Positions 37,431 through 50,634 of a stretch of 64,000 nucleotides of DNA are shown one piece after another. Source of the stretch: Callaeas wilsoni (taxonomy: Eukaryota; Chordata; Aves; Passeriformes; Callaeidae); NCBI GenBank assembly GCA_013398955.1, contig VWPU01014169.1, positions 117,316 through 181,315 of the forward strand. The letters are read 5' to 3'. The notes under the pieces were generated by a model that did not search any database, was not told the origin of the DNA, and saw only the letters and a list, made by a program, of their open reading frames with translations. Positions within the stretch are counted from its first letter, which is position 1. Every line of letters begins with the position of its first letter. The translations under genes were made by a program, and so were the position numbers.

Positions 37431-37940
37431 CAGAATTTATGGGCCACCAGGAAAGCAAATTCAGCAAATTTGCTGAAATCAGCTCCTACTGGGTAAAACG
37501 TAATTCCAGCAGGGGCAAGATCACAACTGCTGACTCACAGCCCATGTACTCAAGAAACCCACTAACTGAACAGAAGAGAAAGACTAAGCATGGGACTAAT
37601 TACTATGAGAAATAAGGAAATCATTTAGCCAACGGAATAAGAGAACCGTGCAGCCAATGAGCATTAATTTCTTTGTTAGCTAAAATGTATAAATGATGAA
37701 AAACTTTTAATGACGTTGGGACAACCACCACCAAGAGGCCCAGAGTAAAGGACCAATGGGATGCTGCTGGATCCACTAAGAAAACAAGGTGGTGACTATC
37801 TTCTGCTCTCTGTTCCCTTCCAGGCCATCCCCNCTTTCTGTTTCTCTACCTCATAGTCATCATTAAATAAAATCCATATTACTGACTTTGGCATATGGTC
37901 CTGTTTGCCCCTTAGTTCGGGCAGAAGCATCTCTCACTAA
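37431..37940 (+). mobile_element. Probable LTR-like element (family D), one N
   Basis: A block with LTR landmarks on the + strand: 'gaaagactaagcatgggac', a TATA box TATAAA at 37688-37693, 'gttgggacaaccaccacca', 'aaaacaaggtggtgactat' and an AATAAA signal at 37866-37871, then 'tttggcatatggtcctgtt' and 'ttagttcgggcagaag'. The TATA to poly(A) distance (about 180 bp) and the order fit an ERV LTR. The 5' edge is uncertain (37340-37500). Position 37833 is an N, the only ambiguous base I saw. No internal ERV genes follow. Confidence 0.5.
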
Positions 37941-38640
37941 TCAGATCTTAAGAGAAGAAAAAAAATGGCTTTGAAATGTTTTGAAGATTTTTTTTGACAT
38001 GTATCCACTTTGATGGGCTGTTTTAAATTCTTTAAGTATAAAAAAATCAAGCAAAATGTAAGGCAGAATATAATTGTAAGAAATTGGATGTTAACACTCC
38101 ATGATCTACCACCTTTGTATTCTGTGTGAACATGTGTAATGAGTGTGTTTTTACTCAAGCTTAACTACATTTTGGCAAATTTTCATATGCAAATTTTGGT
38201 AAGCTGTTTCAAAGTAGCTTTATAAATAGTGTAAGTTGGTTTGTATTTCCTGGAAATTTTCAATAGAATTATTCACTGATTTGACACAAAAAATGCAAGT
38301 ATGAAATAATAATCTGAATAAAAATTTGACATTATGTGCAAACTATTTTTTTGCCTGCCTCTATACAAACTTAAACCCCTTTTCATTCATATGTGTCATT
38401 TACCAGTTAAAAAAATCAGCTTAATGTAATGGATCCTAACATCACTGTCAGTGAAAAATTAATTAGTCCTTTATATTGAGAGAGATTGCCTACTAATTTA
38501 ATTGAGAAATCTGTCAGATTATGCTTTTTAAACTAAAACTCACTTCACATCCTAGCTAAATAAACCACATAATCAGTAGTTTAGAATATGTTTATTCCAG
38601 GATTATGGTTATTTTGGTTTTGGAGAATTTTGGTGTTGGG

Positions 38641-38676
38641 TTGTTGTTGTTGTTGTTGTTTGTTTGTTTGTTTTTT
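38641..38676 (+). repeat. (TTG)6 then TTTG/T microsatellite
   Basis: Six TTG units at 38641-38658 pass into TTTG units and a T run. The sequence before it (38615-38640) is also G/T-rich. Confidence 0.9.
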
Positions 38677-40159
38677 AATCCTGTGCAGTTTACTTTTCAA
38701 CTCCTGTATGCATTAGGGAAAATAAGATCGTTCATCATAATTCAGTTTTTGAGCAGACATGGAAGTCCTCACTGACAACATGAAGAACGGGCACATTATA
38801 TATTTAATAAAAAGTGTAGGTTCTTAAGTGGCAAAAATAGTTCTACAAAATATCATTATTACCTCTTTTAAAATGTTTTGAAAAATTATACCTATTTCTG
38901 AAGACAGTTCACCATGTGAATCTGTATTTAAAAGATATCCTATCATTCTATAGGATTTTTCTTACATAACTATGTCTACCATTCAGCAGGTGCCAAAATA
39001 CCTGATTGGCATTTAAGATCAAAATTATCACCTGATAAAGAAGAACAGGATTTTTTGCATATAGATTTCCTTCCAAGAACCTCACACTAAATATATTATA
39101 CCATTAACTGGATCTATTATGGATGCAAGATGCTGCATACTTTCAGCAAGAGATCAGAATTACACAGGATTATTAATAGGGTTATATTTTACCACTTAAT
39201 ATCATTAAATGTTTACAGAGAGAGAAGCAATTGTAAATGACACATTGAACTGCTGAAAATGTTATTATAAACTCAATCCGTACCAACATACATTTTATCT
39301 TTGTGCATTATTGGTTTGCAGAAATTGTCATTAGTTTTCTACAACTTATTCAAACCAATAAATTCATAGAATATCAGTGCCAGAAATGAACATTTTTATC
39401 TGTTGTTCAAGTAAATCTATAAATGGATGGATTTTACCTGTGAAGTTTTGTTCAAAACTCATTTCACTGATTTCGAACTAGAACTGTGAAAAAGGCAAGA
39501 TTTGTAGCACAAACATTTCTGTCCCACATAGCTCCTAATTCTTCATGTCTTACAGAAGAAAAGTGAATTATAACAGGCTTCTTAGAGTTTCTTTCATTTT
39601 GCATTACAGCTAGGTCTGATAGATTTGAAAAGCTAAGAAGAGATTTTCAGTAGTCCTTTGGGGATTAAAGAAGTAATCAAACACACTGGAAACATGGCTT
39701 TCATCATAAGACAGGCAGAACACAAGCAGTTAGTTGCAAAGGTTCTAAGTGCATGAGCATGATGCAAGTGGCCATATTGAAGGTATTTTGTGTACAAATA
39801 AGCAGATATGTAGCCTGTTGAAGGACTTTGGAAATTTAGCCACTTAATTTAGCAAATTTCAGATTTTCTTTTTCGATTAAGAAATTGTGAATTTTCTAGT
39901 GTGCTTTTTTCACTAAATAGAAGAGATATTTTTTTCCGGGGATGAAATGTACGAAATCTAGTTTGGGTAAGATGACTTAGATACTACTTATACATTTCTG
40001 TGCTTTACGGACTCTTAGGGAATGGTGGAGTCTCTTGGATGACATCTCCTTTGACCTTCAAGTAGCTGCAGTACTGCTGAGGCCAGTATTCATGGGGCAA
40101 AATGTTCTTCTAAACTTAAATGCTATAATAAATCACATAGAAACAGGCATAGCAAACCA

Positions 40160-40235
40160 GATCTGTGGTTCATTGAATCCAATATCTTGTCACACTGGCA
40201 TGCAGTAGTGGTTTCAGAGGCAAAGGAGCAAGATA
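40160..40235 (+). repeat. Possible ancient amniote interspersed repeat
   Basis: The text 'attgaatccaatatcttgt' and 'tggtttcagaggcaaagga' about 40 bp later resembles a repeat core I remember from bird and reptile genomes (a 'tccagtatcctgtc ... cttcagaggaaggtg' pattern). I cannot name the family with certainty, and the match rests on under 80 bp. Confidence 0.3.
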
Positions 40236-40462
40236 CACCATTTATTTCTCCAAAGTGCAGGTTGTAAAAGCTGGCTTTTGCTCTGCCTTTGCAAATGCAT
40301 TCTCCCTGGCTTTGTGAGAGAGTGAATAAAGTGCCTGGCACACGGACAAGATCTGTAAAATCTCTTTGGACTTTACTTACTCTTTGCAATTAAGGTATAA
40401 TTAAACTGTGTTAGATCAAATGCTGATATTGAACAGAGCTTTTCACAGCTACTAATACTCTT

Positions 40463-40497
40463 TATATATATATTTTATATATATATATATATATATA
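40463..40497. repeat. (TA)n dinucleotide repeat
   Basis: Alternating TA, interrupted once by 'tattttata'. It is self-complementary and can extrude a cruciform. Confidence 0.92.
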
Positions 40498-41676
40498 AAA
40501 TTATTATTACTATTACATATTTTTGAAAGTTAAGATGAGAAGATGTTGCAGTTGAAGCAGGAGTTTGGGAGTTAAACCTCTGCTTTTGCATGCTCTGAAG
40601 ATCTTCTCATGTAAGTTTAGACCAAACACTGTCTCAGTGTTATGCTGAAGTAAAACCAAGTCAGATTTTTTTGTCAAATTCCCATATGAGTTAGCTGTTT
40701 AGCAAGTGTAAAAATTCCAGAGGTATGCACTTTCACCTCAGAAAGTACTTTTATAATTGCACAACCAATACAATCCTAAAATGAAATTGGACGCTTCTGC
40801 AACTAACATATTTCCTGTCCTAATTTCAATTAGAAACCTTTAGTATCAGTGGAGATAAAGGGTCTAGAAATAATGTTTGACTTCCAAAACCCATATAGCA
40901 CTTGAAAGGCTGAAAGGTGATAGGAAGTACAAGAAATCGGATTAAAATCAGTCTAGGAGCCATTGTGAGGTTCCAAGTTTGACTGTCATTCTAGCTTCTT
41001 ATATGGAACTTTGAGTTTTTCTCTTCCGTAATATAATACCATTTCTGACAGCAGAGAGGAGCACCCCTGGTGAAATACTTATAGCAGAAGAGTGTACAGA
41101 ATTTCCTGCAATTTTTTTATTGAGCATCATATGCCTTTTCTATTTCTGTAGCTTTATTGGTAAATTACAAAGAAAAACAAGGGTTATGCAATGCATTTGT
41201 TGAATTCATGACCTTCCGACACCTAACTTTGTTACAAGACCAAATGTTCCTCCTATTTCATTCAGAATATCTAGGGTAATAGCTATAAATGAGAGAAATT
41301 GTAACATTGGCTGCTGCTCCAGCACTTCATCCTGGTGCAAACCCTCTGAGTTAATGGTGCCTGGTTGTAGTAAAACGCTTTTCAGCATTTTCTATCAACT
41401 TCCATATAAAAAAATAAAATAGAAAAAACCCAAAAGCTTATTTCCACATGTGCGACTGTCAGCATCTTGTCCAAACCTCTTAGTTTTTTTTGTGTACAGA
41501 TTACAGCTGATTGGTTTTCAACACTTTAAGAGTTGGTGCCTGATTCCAGCTATTGCCTGTTTTCCTTATCTCATTTTATTATTTTCATTGTTGAAATGCA
41601 GCCTTTTGGACTGGAGATAGGTAATTCATAATTTAGCACTGAACAGTGAGAAGTATTTGCCAGAGGGGTTTCTTAT

Positions 41677-41752
41677 GGGGGTTTTGTTTGTTTGTTTGTT
41701 TTCTTATTTGTTTGTTTTAGATGTTTCAGCTTGCTTGTTTGTTTGTTTGTTA
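41677..41752 (+). repeat. (TTTG)n compound microsatellite
   Basis: Two GTTT/TTTG blocks, at about 41681-41720 and 41731-41751, separated by 'agatgtttcagc', preceded by a G5 run. Confidence 0.9.
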
Positions 41753-44700
41753 GGTTTTATGATTCTCTAATACTTTCTGCAAAACAGATGGCTGTACAGT
41801 AAGTCACACATGTAGGAGGGAGTAAGTCAGGTACCTGGTTTCCTCAGTGGTCACCAAGCCACTAAGTTATTCTTTCCTGATGGTCTAAAGTACTAATATA
41901 TCCATTCCAATTCCATTATAGGCAAGGTGGCATTTGATTATCCTTGGTACCACCTATTGCCAGACATTAAATTACCCTAACAGATCTCTTTATAAAACAG
42001 TATGGTCTTCCTTAACATGATCTACCGAGTTATAGTTAGATGGAAAGTTTGTGATGACTTTTTATTGTGCCGTTGTTGCTTTTTTTCTTTCTTTTTGTTT
42101 TCAACATGCAAAATTGAGTAAGAATGATGAGAGCATTTTTGCTTGAATTTTTTTCCCATCCCTGTTTGGTTTAAGGAGATGGATTTAAACTCTGGTGTCC
42201 CCTGGTGCCTTGGATAACCGATATGTGGAGCACACATATTCTACTTGAAAGAACAGGAAGAAAGAAGTTAAATAATTTATTGTACAAGTTAATACATGTT
42301 TCTTCAGAGTGATGAATAAATCATTAAATTTACAGCACTTTATAGAACAAATAATTAAATTGACCATGTTTTAGAGACAAAATTTGTCTATAAATGTAAG
42401 CAAAATTTATAACCCCAGTTCAGGCTCAGGCCTCATGCTGACCACTGACATCAAGGTAAGTATAATACATGTCTTAAACAGGACACCTTTTTAAGCTGCT
42501 TTCAGCAGATGACCAAAGCTGCTACCTGACAATTCCTTCATTTCAGTGACATCGTTCTATTTCCCTCATTTCCCTCTGATGGCTGAGACACTCAAGTTAG
42601 ATAGAGTTTTAATATCTATTTCAAGAGGAAAGGAAAAAGAAAAAAAAAAAGTGCTAATATTTTAGTTTTCCTAATTCTATGTGGCTTGAAACAGATATAG
42701 GAAAGCTTTTCTTCAACATGTTAAGTTTGGAACATCGGTGCATTTCTTGGTAAAATGCAAACAGATAGAAAAATGTATGTAGAGCCTGCCTGTTTGAAGT
42801 CAGTACCAAAGCTGAGACAGCCTAAGCTTCTCTACTTTGGTGCATGCAAAGGCTATACATCTCAGGTTTATGAGAGGCTGGGCAGGGGCGAGTGCTAAGG
42901 AATTTCAGTGAAATATAACATAACTCAAATCATGCAAGTCATTTCCTTTTAACAAAAAGATGAAAAGGAACTACACTACAGACCTGTAAGAAGAGGTTCA
43001 GATGGTCATCTCTTCTCTGCATCATGAACTACAAAAGGATGCAAAAGACAAAGAATAAAAAACACCTGGTCTGTGATCTGGGATTATGTTTTTCTTTTCT
43101 TCCTTCCTCCTCCCCTCTTCCCCAAATGCATTTGAATAAGCAATCTTAGACAATGCATGGTGAAAAATCTGAAATTCCATTTAAGAATCTGGTTTAGGTA
43201 AGGTTTACATGTTCCAGTAAAGTCTTTCGAAACACAGTCATTGGCAATACTTTACAGGGAGTAATGAGTTTTTGGAGAATCTATAGCAGGTTCAGTTTTA
43301 AAAATTCAAGATACTTTAAGTTTTAGGCAATAATTTCAGGAAAAAGCAGAAGGAGCATCCATCAAATGTACTGTAATGAATATTTTTTAAAAAAATCTTA
43401 AAACTGTGGTCCACAGACAGCATTCCTACTGTAATTCCAACATCCTAGAGTAAATTGATAATCTATATTTAGTTTAGAGAACTACTCTTTTTTTGTGATA
43501 ACAGACAAATTTCTGTACAATGAACTCAACTTCATATTCACCTACCTCTAATCCTCTGGGAAGTGTTGGTGGTGGGGCACGGCTTTCTGGTGCTTTGACA
43601 GATCCATCGTAGGCTACTTAAAAGCAGTTTTGATGGAGCAAAGGAGGAAGGTTTTTAGACTCTCCAGCCATAGAAAAAGTCTATCATGCAGCAGCTGTCC
43701 ATGGAAACATGTCAAAGAGGAATAAAAGGGCTATCCAGGGGAATACATGACACAAAAACTCCCAAAGATTGAGGAAGCTTCTTAGATACAACCTCAACCT
43801 GCCAAACTACTCTTTTCAGATTGTTAGCTCTAGAGCCTAACTCTAATCATAATTTCTGCAAATTAAGAGACCTCTTTCTCACCTCTACCAGGCAACATGA
43901 AGTCAAGTTTCAGATAGTAATATCACAACAGGGATTTTAGAAGCATTTCAGGAGGAGTAAAAAAGCAATGAAAAAGTATTTTTCATTGAAGTTTCCCCGT
44001 TTAAGCAAGTAATCCTTTGGTCTAAAAAAAAGTATATATGAATTTGTAGCAACTAATTCTTTAACAGCTTAATAATCATAACAACAGTATACACATATAA
44101 AATGTTTTGCTCCTTGAAGCAAATAAGATGACATTACAGTTCAGTATGGAATTATAATTAAATCCTGTGCAATCTCACAGGAATTCCAAAGTACTCCATT
44201 TACATATTTACCTAACAGAACAGCACTGAGTTGAAAATACAGTAAAATTCTGCCAATTTTTGGCTGAAGTATGTTATGTAATATGGTTGATCCTGCAGTA
44301 CACTTATACCTCGATAAAATGAATTCTCAGTGCAAACCAGCAACCTAGTCACTTTCATTCATGCTGCATCAGATAAGTAGGGGAATTTTAACTAAATATT
44401 ACATTTTTCATAGCCTATATTTTTATATTTAAATTTAGGGGAGTTTGCCATCACTTATGTTTCTTGTTTTCAACGGCAACAGCAGTAGAATATGTAGCTT
44501 TCTACAGTGTAGCTATTCTAATTCCTTAAAATACAAGAGGAGAAAAACAAAGCAAGCAATAAGCAGTTCAATAAGTTTGAATGAGAATATTTGGCTTTGT
44601 TTTCTTTTGTTTAAAGTTTTAAAAGAAAGAAATCAGCAGTAATGTTAAAAAGAGGTTCTAGAGAATAACAACAAAAAGACAAAAACCAAAACCAAAATCA

Positions 44701-45740
44701 TGTAAGCTATATTTAAAGCTAAACTTTGTTTAACACCTAGTTTTAATGCTTTGGTTTCTTCAGAAAAAAAAGACGTGGTTTGCCAGATGTAGAGACACAC
44801 TACCATTGGGGATAAGAATGAAATTGATGACTGCTTCAGGTTTTGTCCTGAATACTAGTATAAATGATTCTACACTCCCAAAATAATTTCCACAAATACT
44901 AGCTTGAGAAATTTCCTTTAAAAAAGCACAGAAAATTTTACCTTTGAATTTTGTGACTCTAGAAGCTGTTCTAATAGAACCCAAAATACCAGTATCATGA
45001 TGCTAAATTAGACTCATTCTTAGTAAGAACAACAGTGTTGTATTGAAAAGGAGGATTACACAGCTTATCCAGATCATTCAGTTCTGGAGTGGGAGACGGG
45101 AAATACCCAAAACATTGATTAGATTTAACTTTGTCCAATGAGAACACTGACATGTCATGACATTTTTATCAAATTCTCATTTAAAACAGATACTGACTTC
45201 AAAAAACTATGTGGTTTTTTTTGTTTTCTTCTTTCTCTTTTTTATTTTAGTAATACTTCATGAGCAAAACCTCATGATGTAGAACAAATATTTCCACCCT
45301 GTTTTGTAGCCAGATCATATTTTACATTTATTTACTTATAATCCAATTATATAGCATTCTTATTTCACACAAACTTTTATACAATCTCCAAGTTCTAATC
45401 AAGTGGATTAAATCAGTGTTTTAGTAGCTAAAGGTATTTTAAAATAATGCTAATATATTAAGGAACTTGAGTGACAATTCAGTTCCAGTAAGGCAGAATT
45501 TATATGATTCTTTGTTTTGCCATGGTTAATGGGACAATTAACTCTATTAAGGTTTAGAAAGCATCCCTGGAGTCTGAGCCAGGCTTTTTCAAAACAAAGC
45601 AAGGTATATCATACTCTAGAGAAGCTGCAGGTTCTTTGCAAAAAAAAGTAGATTTCTTCTCATCAGTTGCATTGTGATAATTTTGAAAACACTTTATAAA
45701 GAAGAATAACAATTGCTAGATTTTCCCTTGTTCATGGCTT

Positions 45741-45797
45741 TCTTGTTTTTTTTGGGTTTTTTTGTTTTTTTTTTTTTTGTTTTGTTTTGTTTTTTGA
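45741..45797 (+). repeat. T-rich / TTTTG tract
   Basis: T runs with G interruptions, ending in (TTTTG)3-like units. Low-complexity tract with no evidence that it is a retroposon tail. Confidence 0.85.
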
Positions 45798-48433
45798 CAG
45801 ATTTTGAGGTTTAATTCCCCAAGAGACCTTCAGAAAGTAGCAAACATCTCCTCCACGCATTTGAAAACAACAAATGTACAGAAATGTGTACAAACTGTAT
45901 AATTTCATATTTTACATAAAAAACCCCAAAACATTAATGTAATCCAAAATAAAACACATTAACTAAGAGTAAAAAACAAATTAAAGCCTCTTAAAAAGCT
46001 GCATAACTTAGGCCTTTCAAAAATGCCAAGGCATTTGGCAAAATAGCCAAAAAGATCGCCATTGGTGTGCTTTCATTGTAGTTTCTGTGTATTCCCTCAT
46101 GACCTGTAACCATTGCATACTTTCAAACATCACCTATTATAAAATTTGGATATCTTAAATTCATGACACAGATAGACAAAAACAAAACCCACAGAATTAT
46201 GCCCCAGAATGACACTTTTTGTTATCTGACAGGCAACCAGACAAGAGACAGCTTAGGTTTCTTACAGCAGCTACACAGTCTATCAGATCACTAAAACATT
46301 CTGAGAACAGGCTATATCAATAGTACTGGATTTTTACCTTCATCTTTATAAAACATTAATTCAATCTTCTGCTTGTATAGGATAGCTAATTGAAAGCAGA
46401 GGAGGCATGAGACAAGAAGCCAATATTACACGGTGTTTGAGAAAGGATCTATGGGTGATACCTTAATCGACAAAGCCATAAAATTAAATTCAGTAAATGC
46501 TAAAACTGCTGGAAATGCTAGTCATACAAGACATGTGGGACAGATATAGAACTATAATTTGATTAAAAATAGCAAGCATGGATTCACAAAAGGAAATGAT
46601 ACTACCTCAGAATTTTCAAGGAACTAGCAAAGAATCTCTCAGGGAAAATGCATACGTATCTTATTTATATTTTTATATTGTATTTATTTCTATTTTCACA
46701 CCATTCCCCACAAAAGATACCTTGATATTTCCTACTATATATAGTCTATATATATTCTGTATACATTGCTAACGTAACAAGTTGATTTTTTAAACTATAT
46801 ATTCTGTTTGGAGATGGAAAGGATATTAAAAAGTGATTTCCTCCTCAGGAATATGGAAAATCATAAAGCACACTTATACAGATTTTAAAATAACTCTATT
46901 CTTTATTTCTATGAGTGGGAATAAGAGAGCCTTTTAAAGGCATTTGGCATTTAAGAACCTGCATTTTCTGGTTTAGATCCCACCAAAAGTCAGGGCACAC
47001 CAATCAAGTATTAGCAATCATGTTCATTCAAGACATGACATAATTAAAACAGTACATCAAGTAGGATTGGTTTATTTATTTGAGAGTGTGTGTGTGTGAT
47101 TGCATATACACACATAATTGCTTAAAAACATAAGGTTTAATACATTTATTTCTTATCAAAGTTCTGACAATCTCTTTGTTATTTGTCCCTTTTTATTTAA
47201 AACAAAAATTACTTGACATATACCCTCCACCTTCTGGGAAGAAGTACTTGTCATTTTGATGAACTGTGGTCAATTTTTCAGACTTTTCTTCAGATGCATT
47301 TTTATTGTGTCTCCCCTGTGCTTTTGAGTTTTCAGTCTAAGTCTTGTTTGAGGTTAGCTGAACACAGTCACAGCATCATTAGAAAATCATGTCATAAGGG
47401 TAAAATGTGAGTTACAAGAGTTACACGAACCCTCAGAACATGCTTTTTGAAGCAGATATTGTAAATTGACTAAGAGTCTTAGATAAAGCAGAGCTGTAAG
47501 AACTTGTACCACAAGTAGATATGAGACTAAATGTTGATACTTTCATGGTTTAAAGGTGAAGACAAATGAGATTCACAGTACAGAGCAGCACATTAAAATG
47601 CTGAACTTTCTACCAACTAGTTGTAATGTAAATTTTTAAGATAAAATTTATTTTTGTTCTTCAGAAGAATCACTTATTCCCCATACTTATAGTTACTGTG
47701 TGACATTGTCAGGATGCAAGTCAGAGAGAAAAGGGTCCGTATGAATTTTTTATTGAACTTCCAATATATTTTAGGACCATGAAGTATCTTGGGAGTGTAG
47801 CAAATCTGACTACAGATGTGCTGTATGGGCTACTTTTTCACCAGAAAAACTAAGGAAGCTTTTGACATCTCAGAGTTTTATTCAAATGTGTTTTTTTTTT
47901 TCTTTCCAGTTTGAGAATTTTATCATCTTGAGGTATGGTTCTCTTCTTTCAGCCTCTGCAGACAAACATTACTAGAATTTAATCATTGTCGTTAACCCTA
48001 TGTCTTTCTGGTGGCCTCTGAAGAGATGCAGAACATCTGCTAAAGCAACATATGAAATATGACAACTAATACCTCATATTATAATGGCTCTAAGTTTCTA
48101 TTGCCTTACATGTCATCTTTTTGTACTGTTGAAAAGACTAGGTCATCTTTTAATTGCCTAATCAGTGTCCTGGAGTTACTCACAAATGTGACTCCTGTCT
48201 TGCGCTTTGCTTTGCGTAGAGGATTCTTGTGTCAATTTCTTTATTTATTTTTTTCCTCTCCCTTGTTCTGTAGGGTTTTGAGCTATCAAAATATTGATGA
48301 GAACTGATAGCTGATAAATGTTGATGCATTTCTTCTTTCAAATTTTGTAGTATGTTTAGAACCCTAAGGGTCCAATTTCTTATAAATAGGATGGAAATTA
48401 AAAGATGGGAATTAGCTTTCTTCTGTGACTCAG

Positions 48434-48996
48434 TGTCCTGGTTTCAGCTAGCATAGAGATAATTTCTTCACAGAGCTGTTACAGTGCTGTTTTTTGGATT
48501 TGGAATGAGAATGGTGTTGGTTTTTTGCTAAGTTATGTTTATCCTAAGTGAAAGAATTTTCCTTGTCTCATGCTCTGCCAGTGAGGAGGTGAGCAAAAGA
48601 AACTGGCAGGGAGCACAACTGGGACACATGACTCAAACTGTCTGGAAGGATACATATGATATCATAGAATGTCGTGCCTGGTATATAAACTGGGGGCAGT
48701 TTCCCAGAAGGAGAACATTTGGGTTTGGGAAGGGGCTTCTGGCATTGGTAGTAGGTGATGAGTGATTGCACTGTGCATCACTTGTTTTTCCTTTATTATT
48801 ATAATTACTATTATTATAATTTACCATTATTTCTGTATTTTATTATATTTTAAATTAATAAACTGTTCTTATCTCAGACTACAAGTTTTACTTTGATTCT
48901 CCTCTCCATTCCACCAGGGTGAAGTGGGGAAAAAGGGAGTGTTTGAGTGAGCAGCTGCATGGTGCTTTGATTTCCAGGCGGGCTTAAACCACGACA
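48434..48996 (+). mobile_element. Solo LTR (family A), best-preserved copy
   Basis: A complete LTR of 563 bp: it starts TGTCCTGGTTTCAGCTAGC and ends TTAAACCACGACA. It has TATA box TATATAAA at 48682-48689, AATAAA at 48857-48862, an A/T-rich stretch between them and 'gattctcctctccattcca' after the signal. The flanking pentamers are CTCAG (48429-48433) and CTGAG (48997-49001), 4 of 5 identical, consistent with a decayed 5-bp target-site duplication. With no internal region, it is a solo LTR. Promoter and poly(A) elements look less eroded than in the 15.7 kb copy, so it may still influence transcription on the + strand. The 76-codon and antisense frames in it are not genes. Confidence 0.92.
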
Positions 48997-49352
48997 CTGA
49001 GTAGTAAGCAGACAGAAATATGAGGTAATAAGGGTGGATTTAGAGAAAGTTCATCACCTATTCACCACTGCTTAGTAGACAGCAATGCACAGAGAATACA
49101 CTTGAAAGATATTTTTCAAAATTTTCTTTTAATTTGAGTGGCCAAAGTTCTAAAGGAAGAGAAACATTATGTCTGAAGAATGACTAAGAATATACAAAAA
49201 GGGCTCATCTTGCCAGCAATCAACAAAATTATCTCTGAGAACTCACTTCCAAAAGACCACATGAGCTTGCACTATAGAAGCAAAACAAGTAATTTGTTAG
49301 GCTTTAATATTTGTTGATAGTCTGGATACTAGCAAGATTACCTTTAGGTCAC
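48997..49352. other. Unique spacer after LTR
   Basis: About 355 bp without recognisable gene or repeat. Confidence 0.55.
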
Positions 49353-49414
49353 AGGTTGCACTTTATGATCTCAAAGGACTTTTCTAACCTAGTTAATTCT
49401 GTGATTCTGCGATG
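49353..49414 (+). mobile_element. CR1 LINE, 3' tail stub (sense)
   Basis: About 60 bp: 'ggttgcactttatgatctc', 'aaaggacttttctaaccta' and the tail 'attctgtgattctgcgatg', which matches the final part of CR1. Only the extreme 3' end was retained. Confidence 0.8.
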
Positions 49415-50634
49415 CTTTTGTGAAGACTCAAACTCCTTCATAACAATACTCCTAAGGTAACAGCTTGGAAGGGGAAAGTATTTTTGTTTTGTTTGGCTTA
49501 AGAAACCCCTAGTTTAACACACATGGAATCACATGCCTAGGTTCCCTTAAATGATCCCTTATCACAGAAAATAAATTACAAATTTCAATAAGAACAGAAT
49601 GGTAGCACGGAAATAAAACTTTAACAGTATTTTCATGTTAGAAACACAAAATGAGAGAAGCTCTCTAAGTTTGTGATGGAGTTCGCATCATTAGAGAACT
49701 TTGAAAAGCAGATTTTACAAACTTCTATAATAATCAGTTCCAAATGCTAAACAATTTTTAAATAATATTACTGTTCTCAGAAAAGAGGAAGGGAGGAGGA
49801 AAGAGAAGAAGCAAGCAAGCAAGCAAGCAAAAATAGTTCAGGAAAAGAGACTCTCTTCTCATTTTATATTGGGATACTTTCCTAAAATACTTAGATTTGC
49901 CATTACATTGGCAGGAAGATATTTTACCAATGAAAATAATACTTTCTGATCTGATGTTCCAAACTGAAGCCAAGACTGCATTTTTTTTTGTCTGGGCCAG
50001 AGGGCTAAAATGCAGTTTGGAATTCATTGCACAGAAATTTGTTCCTAAGTTTATGCCACTAATGAAATGCCTTCCCTTCCCATTCTAAAATTAGAATTTA
50101 GCTATTTGATTCAATTTAGAATTACAAAAGCAGGCATACATTAAGAAGCTTTTTTATTTTATTTTCCTTGCAGAATTCCTTTGAGTTAGACAGAACATAA
50201 TTTAGACTCACTAATTTATAAAAAAGCTTACGGCTTCCCCCCAAACTGATGCTTACACAGAACAGCTTTCCTTTACATCTTAAGAGAGTAATGTAATTAA
50301 TATAAACCAAAATACAGTTCTCAAAGATGTATTGTGAATGTCCAGCTGTATTTTGCATTTTTTATCTTGCTATCATTAGGGAAGCTAAAAAATGAAGAAG
50401 AATCAATTCCTTTCCCTGGCCAGATTCAGCTGTGGGAAGAGTTGTCAGACCTATAACCAAATCACATGGCTGTTGCAATTATAAAACCCACAGATATGGA
50501 AAAAAATGGTTTTATTTCCTTCTATATTTCTAAATGGGCTGGTATCAAAATAACAGCTGTTTATAAAAATAGTTAAAAGTTATATTTTGTTTCCTGACAT
50601 CTATTTACTTGACACACAGATCTTCTAGGCATTT
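49415..50634. other. Unique DNA with short GCAA repeat
   Basis: About 1.2 kb without a supported gene. A (GCAA)5 microsatellite lies at 49811-49830. Frames of 63-89 codons on either strand carry no recognised domain. Confidence 0.55.
49811..49830. repeat. (GCAA)5 microsatellite
   Basis: Five perfect GCAA units preceded by a purine-rich stretch. Confidence 0.9.

Larger units (their letters stand above)
37941..48433. other. 10.5 kb of mostly unique AT-rich DNA
   Basis: No gene is supported. It contains low-complexity tracts at 38641-38676 (TTG/TTTG), 40463-40497 (TA), 41677-41752 (TTTG), 45741-45797 (T/TTTTG) and about 47083-47098 (GT). A possible ancient repeat lies at 40160-40235. Open frames of 60-90 codons (for example 40123-40389 minus, 44445-44642 plus, 48059-48307 plus) show no recognisable domain. 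Between the tracts I see nothing classifiable. Confidence 0.5.

Noticed and set aside
39361..39400. 'attcatagaatatcagtgcc' as an antisense CR1 tail
   Set aside because: Only about 12 bp resemble the CR1 end, and no CR1 body follows.
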